Assembly (NCBI RefSeq): GCF_040567655.1
Contig: NZ_JBEXAC010000001.1
Coordinates: forward strand, 124,001-188,000
DNA: 64,000 bases
Direction: 5' to 3'
Origin: Chitinophaga sp. H8
GTDB taxonomy: Bacteria; Bacteroidota; Bacteroidia; Chitinophagales; Chitinophagaceae
Position numbers and translations under genes: made by a program
In this document: in pieces, positions 9,628 through 18,840 of the stretch
Position numbering within the stretch: the first letter of the stretch is position 1
Layout of the letters: the number at the start of each line of letters is the position of its first letter
The notes under the pieces: generated by a model
The model's database searches: none
Seen by the model: only the letters and a program-made list of their open reading frames with translations
What the model was told of the DNA's origin: nothing

Positions 9628-9942
9628 ATGGCATCCATTATTGCTTTTCTGCACTTGCACATAGAACTGATCTACATTGTTATCCTGTCTATATTTCTGG
9701 GAGTGGAAGTAATATCCCGCGTGCCATCTGTTTTACATACGCCGTTAATGAGTGGAGCCAATGCCATTCATGGGGTGGTGGTCATCGGGGCCATTATTGT
9801 GATGGGCAGTGCAGAACCGGATAATTATGTGGCGTTGATATTAGGTTTTCTGGCCGTGATATTAGGTACGCTGAATGTGGTAGGGGGCTTTGTGGTAACC
9901 GACCGTATGCTGGAAATGTTTAAAGGGAAAAAATCGAAATAG
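9628..9942 (+). CDS. pntAB: NAD(P) transhydrogenase subunit alpha, part 2 (membrane domain)
   Basis: Small 104-residue membrane subunit of the transhydrogenase with three to four hydrophobic helices (about 10-28, 42-60, 67-88). It contains the conserved SIFLGVEVISRVPSVLHTPLMSGANAIHG, where helices contribute to the proton path. It lies between pntAA and pntB in the same direction, with gaps of 67 and 52 bp. Confidence 0.96.
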   Translation: MASIIAFLHLHIELIYIVILSIFLGVEVISRVPSVLHTPLMSGANAIHGVVVIGAIIVMGSAEPDNYVALILGFLAVILGTLNVVGGFVVTDRMLEMFKGKKSK

Positions 9943-9994
9943 CAGCAGGTACCAACAGTATCGGCAGCTGAATACATTTTAATAACCGCAACTT

Positions 9995-11503
9995 ATGGGA
10001 TCCGGCATTTTATCACTCGTTTACCTGATAGGCTCTGTTACTTTTATTGTTGGTTTAAAAATGTTAAGCCATCCGGCTACTGCACGGAAAGGTAACCTGG
10101 TGGCGGCAGGGGGAATGGTGCTGGCTATTTTGGGAACTATTTTTTTGTATGAAACGGAGGGGCAGCATCTGCGCAATTACGGCTGGATTTTTAGCGGTTT
10201 ACTGATAGGAGGGATTGTGGGGGTAATGGCCGCCAAGAAAGTACAAATGACGGCCATGCCTGAAATGGTGAGTATGTTCAACGGGATGGGAGGGGCTTGT
10301 GCAGCGTTAATTTCAATTGTAGAATTCCATCATCTTATTACGTTGCCGCACGTTGCACCGGGGGCAGGCGGTTGGATTTCCGTTCCTCCTTTTGACGGGC
10401 CGGTAGCTTACGCCGATGCCGGCAAATTACTGATCATTTTACTGGGGTTGATTATTGGGTCCGTTTCCTTTGCGGGGAGTGTAATTGCCTGGGGAAAACT
10501 CAATGGCAGTATTAAGGATTATGCTTTCAAGGGGCAGCATATTATCAATCTGTTGATACTAGGAGTATTGCTGATTGCTGCGGTTTACCTGGTGGCTACT
10601 ATAGGGCATACTGTAACGATTGACTATAGTTTGCCCAAGTACTTCGTGCAGGTTGCGCCTGTTGTTCATATCCTCTTTTACGTGGTGCTGGCTTTGTCCT
10701 TGCTGTACGGGGTATTTTTTGTGCAGCCTATCGGGGGGGCAGATATGCCGGTAGTCATTTCTCTGTTGAACTCTTTTACCGGGGTGGCAGCAGCTTGTGG
10801 CGGATTCCTGTATAATAATCCGGTAATGCTGACAGGTGGGATATTGGTAGGTTCTGCGGGTACTATTCTGACTATCTTGATGTGCAAGGCGATGAACCGT
10901 TCGCTGAAGAATGTATTAATAGGTTCATTCGGCGGCGCTAAAGCTGGTGCGGGTGCAAAAGGCCCACAGGGATCCTATAAAGAGATCAGCGTGTCTGATG
11001 CAGCTGTGGTACTGGCATATGCGCATAAAGTGATGATAGTACCCGGATATGGACTGGCAGTAGCGCAAGCCCAGCATGCTTGTCATGAACTGGAAAAATT
11101 GCTGGAGGAAAAAGGGGTAGAAGTAAAATATGCCATTCACCCGGTAGCAGGGCGTATGCCTGGACACATGAATGTACTGTTGGCAGAAGCAGATGTGCCG
11201 TATGAGAAATTACTGGAAATGGAGCAGGCTAATGAGGAGTTTCCTACTACAGATGCGGTGTTGGTGCTGGGCGCTAATGACGTGGTTAACCCAGCGGCTA
11301 AAAATGATCCCGATAGTCCTATTTATGGAATGCCTATACTGGAAGTGGAAAATGCCCGCTTAACGATTGTGAATAAACGTAGTATGAAGCCGGGGTATGC
11401 CGGTATTGAAAATGACCTGTTTTTTCAGCCCAAAACTTCCATGCTTTTCGGGGATGCCAAGAAGATGATGCAGGAGCTGGTAGCTGAAATAAAGCAGTTA
11501 TAA
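9995..11503 (+). CDS. pntB: NAD(P) transhydrogenase subunit beta
   Basis: PntB supplies most of the membrane channel and the NADP(H)-binding domain III. The 502-residue protein has about nine hydrophobic segments in residues 1-310, including EMVSMFNGMGGACAALIS and the PVVISLLNSFTGVAAA region. The soluble C-terminal domain has VMIVPGYGLAVAQAQHA, HPVAGRMPGHMNVLLAEA, GANDVVNPAA and a NKRSMKPGYAG segment, all standard for NADP binding. The pnt genes form one rightward group, plausibly supplying NADPH for biosynthesis. Confidence 0.97.
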   Translation: MGSGILSLVYLIGSVTFIVGLKMLSHPATARKGNLVAAGGMVLAILGTIFLYETEGQHLRNYGWIFSGLLIGGIVGVMAAKKVQMTAMPEMVSMFNGMGGACAALISIVEFHHLITLPHVAPGAGGWISVPPFDGPVAYADAGKLLIILLGLIIGSVSFAGSVIAWGKLNGSIKDYAFKGQHIINLLILGVLLIAAVYLVATIGHTVTIDYSLPKYFVQVAPVVHILFYVVLALSLLYGVFFVQPIGGADMPVVISLLNSFTGVAAACGGFLYNNPVMLTGGILVGSAGTILTILMCKAMNRSLKNVLIGSFGGAKAGAGAKGPQGSYKEISVSDAAVVLAYAHKVMIVPGYGLAVAQAQHACHELEKLLEEKGVEVKYAIHPVAGRMPGHMNVLLAEADVPYEKLLEMEQANEEFPTTDAVLVLGANDVVNPAAKNDPDSPIYGMPILEVENARLTIVNKRSMKPGYAGIENDLFFQPKTSMLFGDAKKMMQELVAEIKQL

Positions 11504-11548
11504 TCAAACAACGTGCTGCTACATGTACCTTTTTTAATCCGCATCACT

Positions 11549-11556
11549 TACTTTTG
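11549..11556 (+). promoter_or_regulatory. candidate -7 promoter box 210 bp upstream of the LysM gene
   Basis: TACTTTTG matches the Bacteroidota TAnnTTTG box. If used, the LysM transcript would have a leader of roughly 205 nt; a second, weaker start closer to the gene cannot be excluded. The leader shows no riboswitch class I recognise. Confidence 0.4.
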
Positions 11557-11765
11557 CAGAAATATAAATCATTGTCCTGTTTATAACCAAAACACGACAA
11601 ATGTAACTGCTATTTATTCCTGATGGTTGCTTGTTAATGTACCAGTGCGCGATTTGCTATGTAGGTCTGAACAACAAAAAGCAGCTTTTACCGTTTGAGT
11701 TATTAAATAAAATTATCAATTTTAACACATATATTCGTTGCCCGAAAAGTATAAATTGAGTTAGT

Positions 11766-12740
11766 ATGGTAAAATCGATTATTTCTGTTGTTGTATTCGC
11801 TTTATGTGCTGGAGGCCTTCAGGCGCAGGATGCATACCAGGTACAGGGAACTTCTCCTGACCTTTATTTATCACACACCGTAACAAAAGGAGAAACTTTA
11901 TATAGCCTGGGACGCGCTTTTGGCCTGTCTCCCAAAGAAATAGCTGCCTCCAATAATATTTCTCCGGATCAGGGGTTACAATTGGGGCATACCATCCGTA
12001 TCCCGCTTAACAAAAACAATTTTTCGCAGAAGGCAGATGCCGGAACTGCGGGAGGATACCATCCGGTAGTGCATAAAGTAACCGATAAAGAAACGTTGTA
12101 CCGGGTAAGTGTGAATCACAATAAGGTACCACTGGATAATATCCGTAAGTGGAATAATTTTACAGGAGATGGCCTGAAAAAAGATGGGCTGATTATTATT
12201 GGATGGGTAAAAAGTAGTGGCGCTCCTGCGGCGGCTGCTCCGGCACCTGTAGTAAAGAATGAACCTGCTGCGGCGCCACCACCTGCACCGGCAGTAGTAA
12301 AAGAAACGCCTGCACCAGTAGAGAAGGAAACACCTGCTCCGGTAGAGAAAGAAGTAGCGAATGTGCCACCACCTCCGCCACCTGCGGTAGTTTCAACGCC
12401 TTCCGTGGTAACTACACCGCCATCTTCCGGCACTTTTGAGCAGATCTACCAGCAGCAAACTAAAAATGGCAAGGACGTTACTTCAGAAAAAGGACCAGGT
12501 ACCTGGTTTAAAAGTAATGCTGCCGGAAAATATTATGCCCTGCATAATACAGCTCCCCGTGGTACGATCGTAAAAGTGACCAATCCGCTGAATGGTAAAT
12601 CTATCTACGCCAAAGTGCTGGATGTCATCCCTCAGATGAAACAGAATGCCGGCCTGATCGTAAAACTGAGCGATGGGGCACAGCAGGCACTGGGTGCTAA
12701 TGAAGCCCGCTTCTACTGTGAGCTGAGCTACGAGAACTAG
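11766..12740 (+). CDS. exported LysM protein with RlpA-like double-psi beta-barrel domain
   Basis: Probable periplasmic or outer-membrane peptidoglycan-binding protein. The 324 residues comprise a signal peptide (about 1-20, ending GGLQAQ) and two LysM repeats (about 33-80 with HTVTKGETLYSLGRAFGLS, and 95-148 with HKVTDKETLYRVSVNHNKV). A low-complexity Pro/Ala/Val/Glu linker (about 155-225) follows, then a C-terminal domain with GTWFKSNAAGKYYALHNTAPRG resembling the double-psi barrel of RlpA septal lytic transglycosylases. The catalytic status of that barrel cannot be judged here. The linker contains a 24-bp tandem duplication in the DNA. It stands alone, closed by a strong terminator. Confidence 0.82.
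   Translation: MVKSIISVVVFALCAGGLQAQDAYQVQGTSPDLYLSHTVTKGETLYSLGRAFGLSPKEIAASNNISPDQGLQLGHTIRIPLNKNNFSQKADAGTAGGYHPVVHKVTDKETLYRVSVNHNKVPLDNIRKWNNFTGDGLKKDGLIIIGWVKSSGAPAAAAPAPVVKNEPAAAPPPAPAVVKETPAPVEKETPAPVEKEVANVPPPPPPAVVSTPSVVTTPPSSGTFEQIYQQQTKNGKDVTSEKGPGTWFKSNAAGKYYALHNTAPRGTIVKVTNPLNGKSIYAKVLDVIPQMKQNAGLIVKLSDGAQQALGANEARFYCELSYEN
12303..12350 (+). repeat. 24-bp tandem duplication in the LysM gene linker
   Basis: Two adjacent 24-bp copies (12303-12326 and 12327-12350) differ at only a few positions and encode ETPAPVEK twice in the proline-rich linker. Such linker repeats change length easily by slippage. Confidence 0.8.
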
Positions 12741-12758
12741 TATTGATAGCATTATAAT

Positions 12759-12806
12759 AAAAATGGTCAATTACAGTGGTATATCTACCCGTAATTGACC
12801 ATTTTT
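12759..12806. terminator. bidirectional intrinsic terminator between the LysM gene and fmt
   Basis: Perfect 16-bp inverted repeat (12759-12774 and 12791-12806), with an A-run on the left and a T-run on the right. It lies between two converging genes and would stop transcription from both sides. Confidence 0.88.
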
Positions 12807-12827
12807 TATGGTAGTTATTGTGCTGAT

Positions 12828-13760
12828 CTATTCAAACCGGTACCCTCTCAGAAAGGCTTCAATTTCCATTTTCTTCTTGCCTTCCAGCTGTATTTCCTGT
12901 AATACCAGGTAGCCGTCTGTTGCCGCAAATTTCAGGTAAGTTTTATGATCCGTAATCACTTCGCCGGGAGCAACGGCAGGTGTGGTATGTTCTTTTACTG
13001 CTTTGAATATTTTCAGGTTCTTCCCTTTTAACAATGTCCAGGCGGTAGGATAAGGGCTTAAGCCTCTTACCAGGTTATGGATTTTGTCTAAAGGCTGCTG
13101 CCAGTTGATCTGGCAATTTTCCTTGAATATTTTGGGGGCGTGTTTGATCTCCGCTTCCGGCAGATGGGCTTGTGGTATTTCCTGTACCTGGTTTTGTGCG
13201 ATGGCCTGTACAGTTTTCAACAATAAGCCAGCTCCGGTTTGCATGAGCTTGTCATGCAGTTCTCCGGCGGTTTCCTCCTCCCCGATGCTGACACTTTCAC
13301 TGAAGAGGATATCTCCCGTATCAATAGCATGTTGGAGCTTGAAGGTGGTCACACCGGATACTTTTTCACCATTGATGATAGCCCAGTTGATAGGAGCTGC
13401 TCCCCGGTAGTTGGGAAGCAGGGAGGCGTGTACATTAATAGTACCCATGGGAGGCATGTTCCATACTGCTTCCGGCAGCATACGAAAAGCTACTACTACC
13501 TGTAAATCGGCTTTTAAAGCCTGTAGTGCTGCTAAAAAATCAGGGTGCTTTAGTTTTTCCGGCTGTAAAACGGGCAGCCCTTTGCCGGCAGCATATTTTT
13601 TTATTGCGCTTTCCTGCACCTGTAATCCTCTGCCGGCGGGCTTGTCGGGAGCAGTAATTACACCCACAATGTTATATCCGTGCTGAACCAATATATCCAG
13701 GGAAGCCACTGCAAAGTCAGGGGTTCCCATAAAAACAATTCTTAAATCTTTTGTAGACAT
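12828..13760 (-). CDS. fmt: methionyl-tRNA formyltransferase
   Basis: Formylates initiator Met-tRNA using 10-formyl-THF. The 310-residue protein has the IVFMGTPDFAVASLDIL start and the formyltransferase core ASLLPNYRGAAPINWAIINGE (about 113-133) with the catalytic Asn/His/Asp environment. It continues through GVTTFKLQHAIDTGDIL into a C-terminal OB-like tRNA-binding domain. It is monocistronic as far as visible; a def gene is not adjacent. Confidence 0.96.
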   Translation of the reverse strand: MSTKDLRIVFMGTPDFAVASLDILVQHGYNIVGVITAPDKPAGRGLQVQESAIKKYAAGKGLPVLQPEKLKHPDFLAALQALKADLQVVVAFRMLPEAVWNMPPMGTINVHASLLPNYRGAAPINWAIINGEKVSGVTTFKLQHAIDTGDILFSESVSIGEEETAGELHDKLMQTGAGLLLKTVQAIAQNQVQEIPQAHLPEAEIKHAPKIFKENCQINWQQPLDKIHNLVRGLSPYPTAWTLLKGKNLKIFKAVKEHTTPAVAPGEVITDHKTYLKFAATDGYLVLQEIQLEGKKKMEIEAFLRGYRFE

Positions 13761-13888
13761 AGCCGCAAAATTCTATAATTATGAGGACTTCAGCAACTGT
13801 ACAGGTAGCTGTAATAGCTGGACATGAGCTTTGCTACTGCACCAATGCCTTGCAGGTATACACAGATGGTTGTTTATCGCAACCTCTT

Positions 13889-15067
13889 TTATTCAGCATA
13901 TAGCAGGTACTTTTTTCTGAGCTGTTTAAAACGTTTCAGGCCAGGCTCCCAGCTTTTGCGGATAGCAGCCTCCGGTGTACCATTCTTGATTTGCTGCATC
14001 AGCAGGCTATTACCTGCCAGTTTATTGAAAAAGGGCGTGAAGAATTTATCTTTTTCGGGAAACAGCTGCCAGGCTTTTATCAGCCACTTTAATTGCAGCT
14101 GATTGCCGGTTTCCTGCAGCACTGTTTCCGGGCTGCCAGACAGGTCATATCCATAGCAGGTTTGGTCTTTTAATACCGGATTCTTGGCCCCCGCGGTGCT
14201 ATGCGGTGTAAATTGATACAGATTTTTTGGGAATCCGGGATGTCCTATTACCTGGAAGGGTTTATCTGTACCCCTGCCCAGACTTAATGCTGTGCCTTCA
14301 AACAGGCAGATGGAAGGATACAGGTAGATGGATGCCATGTTAGGAAGGTTAGGAGAGGGCTTTATCGGTAAATGATACACGGTTTGATGCGTATAATTTT
14401 TACAGGGGATCACTTTCAGCTGGCAGGTAACCCCCTTACTGAGCCATTTTTCGCCATTTAAAAGGCCGGCATATTCTCCTACTGTCATGCCATGAACCAG
14501 TGGAATGGGTTGCATCCCTACAAATGATTTGAATGCCGGTTCCAATACAGGACCATCCACATAGTGTCCGTTGGGATTGGGACGATCCAGTACGATCAGC
14601 AGTTTATTGTTTTCCGCAGCAGACTCCATGAGTTCCTGCAGGGAGGAAATATATGTATAGAAACGAGCACCTACATCCTGTATATCAAAGATCAGGACAT
14701 CCACATCCTGCAGATCGGCAGCGGTGGCTTTACGATGCTGGCCATAAAGCGATACAATGGGGATACCTGTTTGGGGGTCGGTACTGTTGCCTACTTTTTC
14801 ACCGGCATCTGCATCTCCACGAAACCCATGTTCGGGGCTGAATATTTTCCGGATTGTGATATTGAGTTTTACCAGGGAGTCTACCAGGTGGGTATTCCCG
14901 ATAGTAGCCGTCTGATTTACCAGTAAGGCCACCCCTTTTCCTTTTAGCAGGGGCAGGTAAGCGCTGGTTTGTTCAGCACCGGTAACGGGTGCTGCACTGC
15001 CGGTGGATTGCGCTATAACAAAACAAGGCAGTAATAGGGCGAAGCATAAAGTAAGGATCCTGTTCAT
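13889..15067 (-). CDS. namZ: exported DUF1343 protein, NamZ-type exo-beta-N-acetylmuramidase
   Basis: Family members release N-acetylmuramic acid from peptidoglycan fragments and act outside the cytoplasm. I place the start at the ATG at 15067 because it gives a clean signal peptide (MNRILTLCFALLLPCFVIAQ); ATGs at 15076 and 15121 are in frame but add non-signal residues. The mature protein has the DUF1343 core: GVALLVNQTATIG, FSPEHGFRGDADAGEKV, DVLIFDIQDVGARFYTYISS and RPNPNGHYVDGPVLEP. The final signature is FEGTALSLGRGTDKPFQVIGHP. No other muropeptide-recycling gene is adjacent. The gene symbol is by family only. Confidence 0.85.
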   Translation of the reverse strand: MNRILTLCFALLLPCFVIAQSTGSAAPVTGAEQTSAYLPLLKGKGVALLVNQTATIGNTHLVDSLVKLNITIRKIFSPEHGFRGDADAGEKVGNSTDPQTGIPIVSLYGQHRKATAADLQDVDVLIFDIQDVGARFYTYISSLQELMESAAENNKLLIVLDRPNPNGHYVDGPVLEPAFKSFVGMQPIPLVHGMTVGEYAGLLNGEKWLSKGVTCQLKVIPCKNYTHQTVYHLPIKPSPNLPNMASIYLYPSICLFEGTALSLGRGTDKPFQVIGHPGFPKNLYQFTPHSTAGAKNPVLKDQTCYGYDLSGSPETVLQETGNQLQLKWLIKAWQLFPEKDKFFTPFFNKLAGNSLLMQQIKNGTPEAAIRKSWEPGLKRFKQLRKKYLLYAE

Positions 15068-15220
15068 AACATTCATACTTGATAGCTGTAAAATTACGGT
15101 TTGATAGTTTAATACCTGCAAATAGCACAGGAATAGAAAAAAGTGTCCAAAAACATACCCTTTTGCTTCTTTTGCTTACCTTGCAACTATATTCTAGTTA
15201 TCACTTTATAATTTATTTTT

Positions 15221-15649
15221 ATGCAATCTGTTAAAAACGGGGATACCGTGAAAGTGCATTATCATGGCCGTTTAACCAATGGTACTACTTTTGATTCTTC
15301 TGAGGGCAGACCTCCACTGGAGTTTCAGGTAGGTGCTGGTATGGTTATCAAAGGTTTTGATAATGGTGTGGTAGATATGAAAGTTGGTGAGAAGAAAACT
15401 TTGAATATTCCTGTTGATCAGGCATATGGTCCCAAAAATGAGGAATTGATCATGGATTTCCCTAAAGGAAACATTCCTGCTGACCTGAACCCTGAAGTGG
15501 GTATGGAATTGCAGATGAGCAATCCTGAAGGACAGGTATTCCCGGTGAAAGTTGCTGCTATTGGTAGTGAATTTATTACCCTGGATGCTAACCATCCTTT
15601 GGCTGGCGAAGCGCTGGTTTTTGATATCGAACTGGTAGAAATAGCTTAG
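15221..15649 (+). CDS. FKBP-type peptidyl-prolyl isomerase, SlyD-like
   Basis: A 142-residue cytoplasmic prolyl isomerase/chaperone. It begins VKNGDTVKVHYHGRLTNGTTFDSS, has MVIKGFDNGVVDMKVGEKKTLNIP and then a roughly 50-residue insert-in-flap domain starting at about residue 67. It closes with HPLAGEALVFDIELVEI, as in SlyD proteins. The histidine-rich metal-binding tail of E. coli SlyD is absent. It stands alone, followed by a hairpin. Confidence 0.92.
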   Translation: MQSVKNGDTVKVHYHGRLTNGTTFDSSEGRPPLEFQVGAGMVIKGFDNGVVDMKVGEKKTLNIPVDQAYGPKNEELIMDFPKGNIPADLNPEVGMELQMSNPEGQVFPVKVAAIGSEFITLDANHPLAGEALVFDIELVEIA

Positions 15650-15678
15650 TCTATAACATAAGATTGTCCACCATTTAA

Positions 15679-15722
15679 ATAGTCCATAGAAGAATGCCGA
15701 TGACGGTACTTCTATGGACTAT
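15679..15722. terminator. hairpin between converging FKBP and thioesterase genes
   Basis: Perfect 14-bp inverted repeat (15679-15692 and 15709-15722) with a 16-nt loop. There is no strong T-run on either strand, so it may be a terminator of modest strength or a transcript-stabilising hairpin. Confidence 0.6.
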
Positions 15723-15792
15723 GGACTTTCTAAAAGTGACTCTTTCCCCATCCTGATGCAGGTGCTGTATACCCGCACTGCAGCTATCTTTC

Positions 15793-16188
15793 TTAATTAC
15801 CTGGTAATACGATGCTGGTAGGCCTTTTCTGGTCATCAATAGCCACAAAGGTGAAAGTGCCTTCTATTGCTTTTTCGCGATGATTGGCGTACATCTGTTC
15901 TACAAAAACAGTGACTTGTACTTTCAGGCTGGTTTTTCCCACATGTACGATTTCACCTACCAGTTCGATAATAGTACCATGCGGAATAGGTTTCTTGAAA
16001 TCGATCCGGTCGGATGATACGGTTACCATCCGCATCCGGCTGAAGCGGGTAGCAGTAATAAATGCTACTTCATCCATGGCATGCATGGCAGTACCGCCAA
16101 ACAAGGTATCATAATGATTTACTGTATTGGGAAATACGGCTTTGAAAATGCGGGTTACCGCAAATGCTTTCTGTTCTTCTAATGTCAT
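15793..16188 (-). CDS. acyl-CoA thioesterase, hotdog fold (YciA-like)
   Basis: A 131-residue single hotdog domain that should hydrolyse acyl-CoAs. The segment VFPNTVNHYDTLFGGTAMHAMDEVAFITATRFSR (about 18-51) carries the conserved Asn and Asp/Glu region of the YciA/BACH group. It lies 10 bp after the Cys-rich mini-protein gene in the same direction, so the two are probably co-transcribed. Chain-length preference cannot be told from sequence. Confidence 0.88.
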   Translation of the reverse strand: MTLEEQKAFAVTRIFKAVFPNTVNHYDTLFGGTAMHAMDEVAFITATRFSRMRMVTVSSDRIDFKKPIPHGTIIELVGEIVHVGKTSLKVQVTVFVEQMYANHREKAIEGTFTFVAIDDQKRPTSIVLPGN

Positions 16189-16198
16189 AACAAGCTGG

Positions 16199-16441
16199 TT
16201 ATCGTTTACCGAATAAAGAAAATAAGCGGTTGATCCGCTGGCGGAACCGGTGTTGTTTATAGTCCGCTTTCATTGCCCTCAGGCAATTTGCACAAAGGCA
16301 GCTGCTGTAGTTTTCGTTTATATGTTGCCGTTCTTCTTCAGTAAGCGTTACGGCCTGGCATTGGCAGCGCAGGATGCTGCCTACGCGGCATTCGAAGCAT
16401 TTATTGCAACGGGGACAGGATACGGTTTCGTGACAAGCCAT
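16199..16441 (-). CDS. small cysteine-rich CWC-family protein
   Basis: The start is taken at the ATG at 16441, giving 80 residues starting MACHETVSCPRCNKCFECRVG; an upstream ATG at 16480 adds a poorly supported 13 residues. At least nine cysteines fall in the first 50 residues, including CPRCNKCFEC, CQC and CLCANC, suggesting two zinc- or iron-binding knuckles. This matches the uncharacterised CWC cysteine-rich family. The C-terminus is basic (HRFRQRINRLF). It is upstream of and likely co-transcribed with the thioesterase gene. Function is unknown. Confidence 0.78.
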   Translation of the reverse strand: MACHETVSCPRCNKCFECRVGSILRCQCQAVTLTEEERQHINENYSSCLCANCLRAMKADYKQHRFRQRINRLFSLFGKR

Positions 16442-16504
16442 ACTTGCAATGTACGAATTATCACCTATCCTCCGTTGCACAAATACTATCTGTTATGCAC
16501 AATT

Positions 16505-18811
16505 TTATTGTGCAGCTGTTAATATCTCTCTGCTGTTCCTGGCAGCAGTTACCATATTGCGCAATGCCAGTGCAGTTTCTTCCCACTTCCTGGTTTTCAG
16601 GCCGCAGTCCGGGTTTACCCAGATGTTTCTTGCAGGGAGTAGCTGTACTGCTTTCTCCAGCAGTGCCTCCATTTCTGCGGCGGTGGGCACGCGAGGAGAA
16701 TGGATATCATACACACCTGGTCCTATTTCATTCGGGTAACTGAATTTCGCGAATGCTTCCAGCAGCTCCATTTGGGAACGGGATGTTTCAATGGTGATCA
16801 CATCGGCATCCATGGCTGCAATGCTGGTAATAATATCATTAAATTCTGCATAGCACATGTGCGTGTGTATCTGGGTGGCATCCTGTACCCCTGCTACCGC
16901 TACTTTGAACGCCTGCACTGCCCATTGCAGATACTGCTCCCAATCAGCCTTGCGCAAGGGAAGCCCTTCCCGGATAGCAGGCTCATCTACCTGTATTATC
17001 TGTATCCCTGCTTTTTCCAGATCAACGACTTCATCCCGGATGGCTAATGCAATTTGCAAAGTGGTAGTAGCACGGGGCTGATCATTACGTACAAAGGACC
17101 ATTGGAGAATGGTGACCGGTCCGGTAAGCATACCTTTCATGGGTTTGTTGGTAAGCGACTGTGCATAGCTGCTCCATTGTACCGTCATAGGAGCAGGGCG
17201 TTGTATATCGCCAAAAATGATGGGTGGTTTCACACATCGGGATCCATAGCTCTGTACCCAGCCATTTTGGGTGAATACAAAACCATCCAGCTGTTCCCCA
17301 AAATATTCTACCATGTCATTCCGCTCAAATTCACCATGTACCAATACATCCAGCCTTATATCTTCCTGCCACTGCACGGCTTCCCGGATCGCTGCTTTTA
17401 TCTGTGCATCATAGTCCGCAGGTGTGATACTACCTTTTTTCAGATCGGCTCTTAACTTGCGGATCTCCGCCGTTTGTGGAAAAGAGCCTATTGTAGTAGT
17501 AGGAAACAGCGGGAGCTGCAGTACGGCTTCCTGGATCTGCTGCCTTATAGGAAAAGGATGGAGTCGTTGTGCATCTGCTGCTGTAATATTTTTTACCCGC
17601 TCTTTTATTGCCTGTTTATGAATCAGGGGAGAAGTTTTCCGGTTTTGCATGGCCTGCCTGTTGGCATCCAGTAAACTGTTGTCTCCTGCCAGTATATTTT
17701 TTAGTGCGATTACCTCTGCTACTTTCTGTTTGGCAAATGCCATCCATTGTTTGATTGCCGGGGAAAGCACCTGCTCGTCTGTTTCCAGATCCAGGTCGTA
17801 TGGCGTGTGGAGCAGAGAACAGGAAGTGCTGAGCATGATTCGTGCGGCGCCTAATGCCTGCACAGCTTTTTGTATCAGTGATAAACTATCGTCATAATTG
17901 TTTTTCCAGATATTCCGTCCGTCTACCACACCTAGCGATAATTGCATGTGTGAAGGAAGCTGTGGGAGGATACTGTCCAGTTGTTCCGGTGCCCGTACCA
18001 GATCAATGTGCAGGGCCTGCACAGGCAATTGCAGCGCCAATCCTGTATTGTCCTGTAGCCCGCCGAAATAGGTGGTCAGCAATATCTTTAAATCAGGAAC
18101 TGCCGCATTTATTTTCGTGTAGGCATCTGCATATAGTTCTTTATCCGCGGCTACCAGATCTGTTACCAGGCAGGGCTCATCTATTTGTACCCAGGTAGCA
18201 CCGGCTCTTTGCAGTTCAGCGAGCAATTGGATATAAACCGGCAGGAGTTGTTGCAGCAGGATACCGTTGTTCAGTGCAGGGTCTTTTATTTTACCCAGTA
18301 TCAAAAAGCTCAGTGGCCCTATTAATACCGGTTTGGTGTGGATACCCAGTCTTTTAGCTTCTTCAAATTCAAGCACACATTTTTTAGAGAGTAAGGTAAA
18401 TTGCTGCTGTGTATCAAATTCGGGTACCAGGTAATGATAGTTGGTATCAAACCATTTGGTCATTTCCATCGCGGTGATATCCAGTCCATTTTTCTGATAG
18501 CCTCTGCCCATGGCAAAATACAGTTCCAGGCAGGCTGGGTCGGCCAGCTTTTGTTGCAGTGGTCTGAAACGTGCGGGGATCACACCCATGGCCAGGCACA
18601 TATCCAGCATCTGATCATAAAAAGAAAAATCGTTGGAGGGGATCAGGTCAATACCTGCCTGTTGGAGGTGTTCCCAGTTTTGCTGACGCAGCAGCCGGGC
18701 GGTAAGCTCCAGCTTTTCTAAAGAGATCTTGCCTGTCCAATAGCTTTCGCAGGCTTTCTTCAATTCTCTGTTGCTACCAATACGCGGGTAGCCTGGAATG
18801 TTCGTAAACAT
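16505..18811 (-). CDS. metE: cobalamin-independent methionine synthase
   Basis: Transfers a methyl group from 5-methyl-THF polyglutamate to homocysteine without B12. The 768-residue protein has full length: an N-terminal barrel from MFTNIPGYPRIGSNRELKKA and a C-terminal catalytic barrel beginning near LPLFPTTTIGSFPQT. The zinc ligands are in HTHMCYAEF (His, Cys) and NPDCGLKTR (Cys), with a conserved QVDEPAIREGLPLR segment. It is preceded by a 370-nt leader holding a cobalamin riboswitch, so it should be repressed when B12 is present. That implies the genome also has B12-dependent MetH, which is not in this window. Confidence 0.98.
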   Translation of the reverse strand: MFTNIPGYPRIGSNRELKKACESYWTGKISLEKLELTARLLRQQNWEHLQQAGIDLIPSNDFSFYDQMLDMCLAMGVIPARFRPLQQKLADPACLELYFAMGRGYQKNGLDITAMEMTKWFDTNYHYLVPEFDTQQQFTLLSKKCVLEFEEAKRLGIHTKPVLIGPLSFLILGKIKDPALNNGILLQQLLPVYIQLLAELQRAGATWVQIDEPCLVTDLVAADKELYADAYTKINAAVPDLKILLTTYFGGLQDNTGLALQLPVQALHIDLVRAPEQLDSILPQLPSHMQLSLGVVDGRNIWKNNYDDSLSLIQKAVQALGAARIMLSTSCSLLHTPYDLDLETDEQVLSPAIKQWMAFAKQKVAEVIALKNILAGDNSLLDANRQAMQNRKTSPLIHKQAIKERVKNITAADAQRLHPFPIRQQIQEAVLQLPLFPTTTIGSFPQTAEIRKLRADLKKGSITPADYDAQIKAAIREAVQWQEDIRLDVLVHGEFERNDMVEYFGEQLDGFVFTQNGWVQSYGSRCVKPPIIFGDIQRPAPMTVQWSSYAQSLTNKPMKGMLTGPVTILQWSFVRNDQPRATTTLQIALAIRDEVVDLEKAGIQIIQVDEPAIREGLPLRKADWEQYLQWAVQAFKVAVAGVQDATQIHTHMCYAEFNDIITSIAAMDADVITIETSRSQMELLEAFAKFSYPNEIGPGVYDIHSPRVPTAAEMEALLEKAVQLLPARNIWVNPDCGLKTRKWEETALALRNMVTAARNSREILTAAQ

Positions 18812-18840
18812 ACTTGCATGTTTTTAAAGGATACTAAAAA

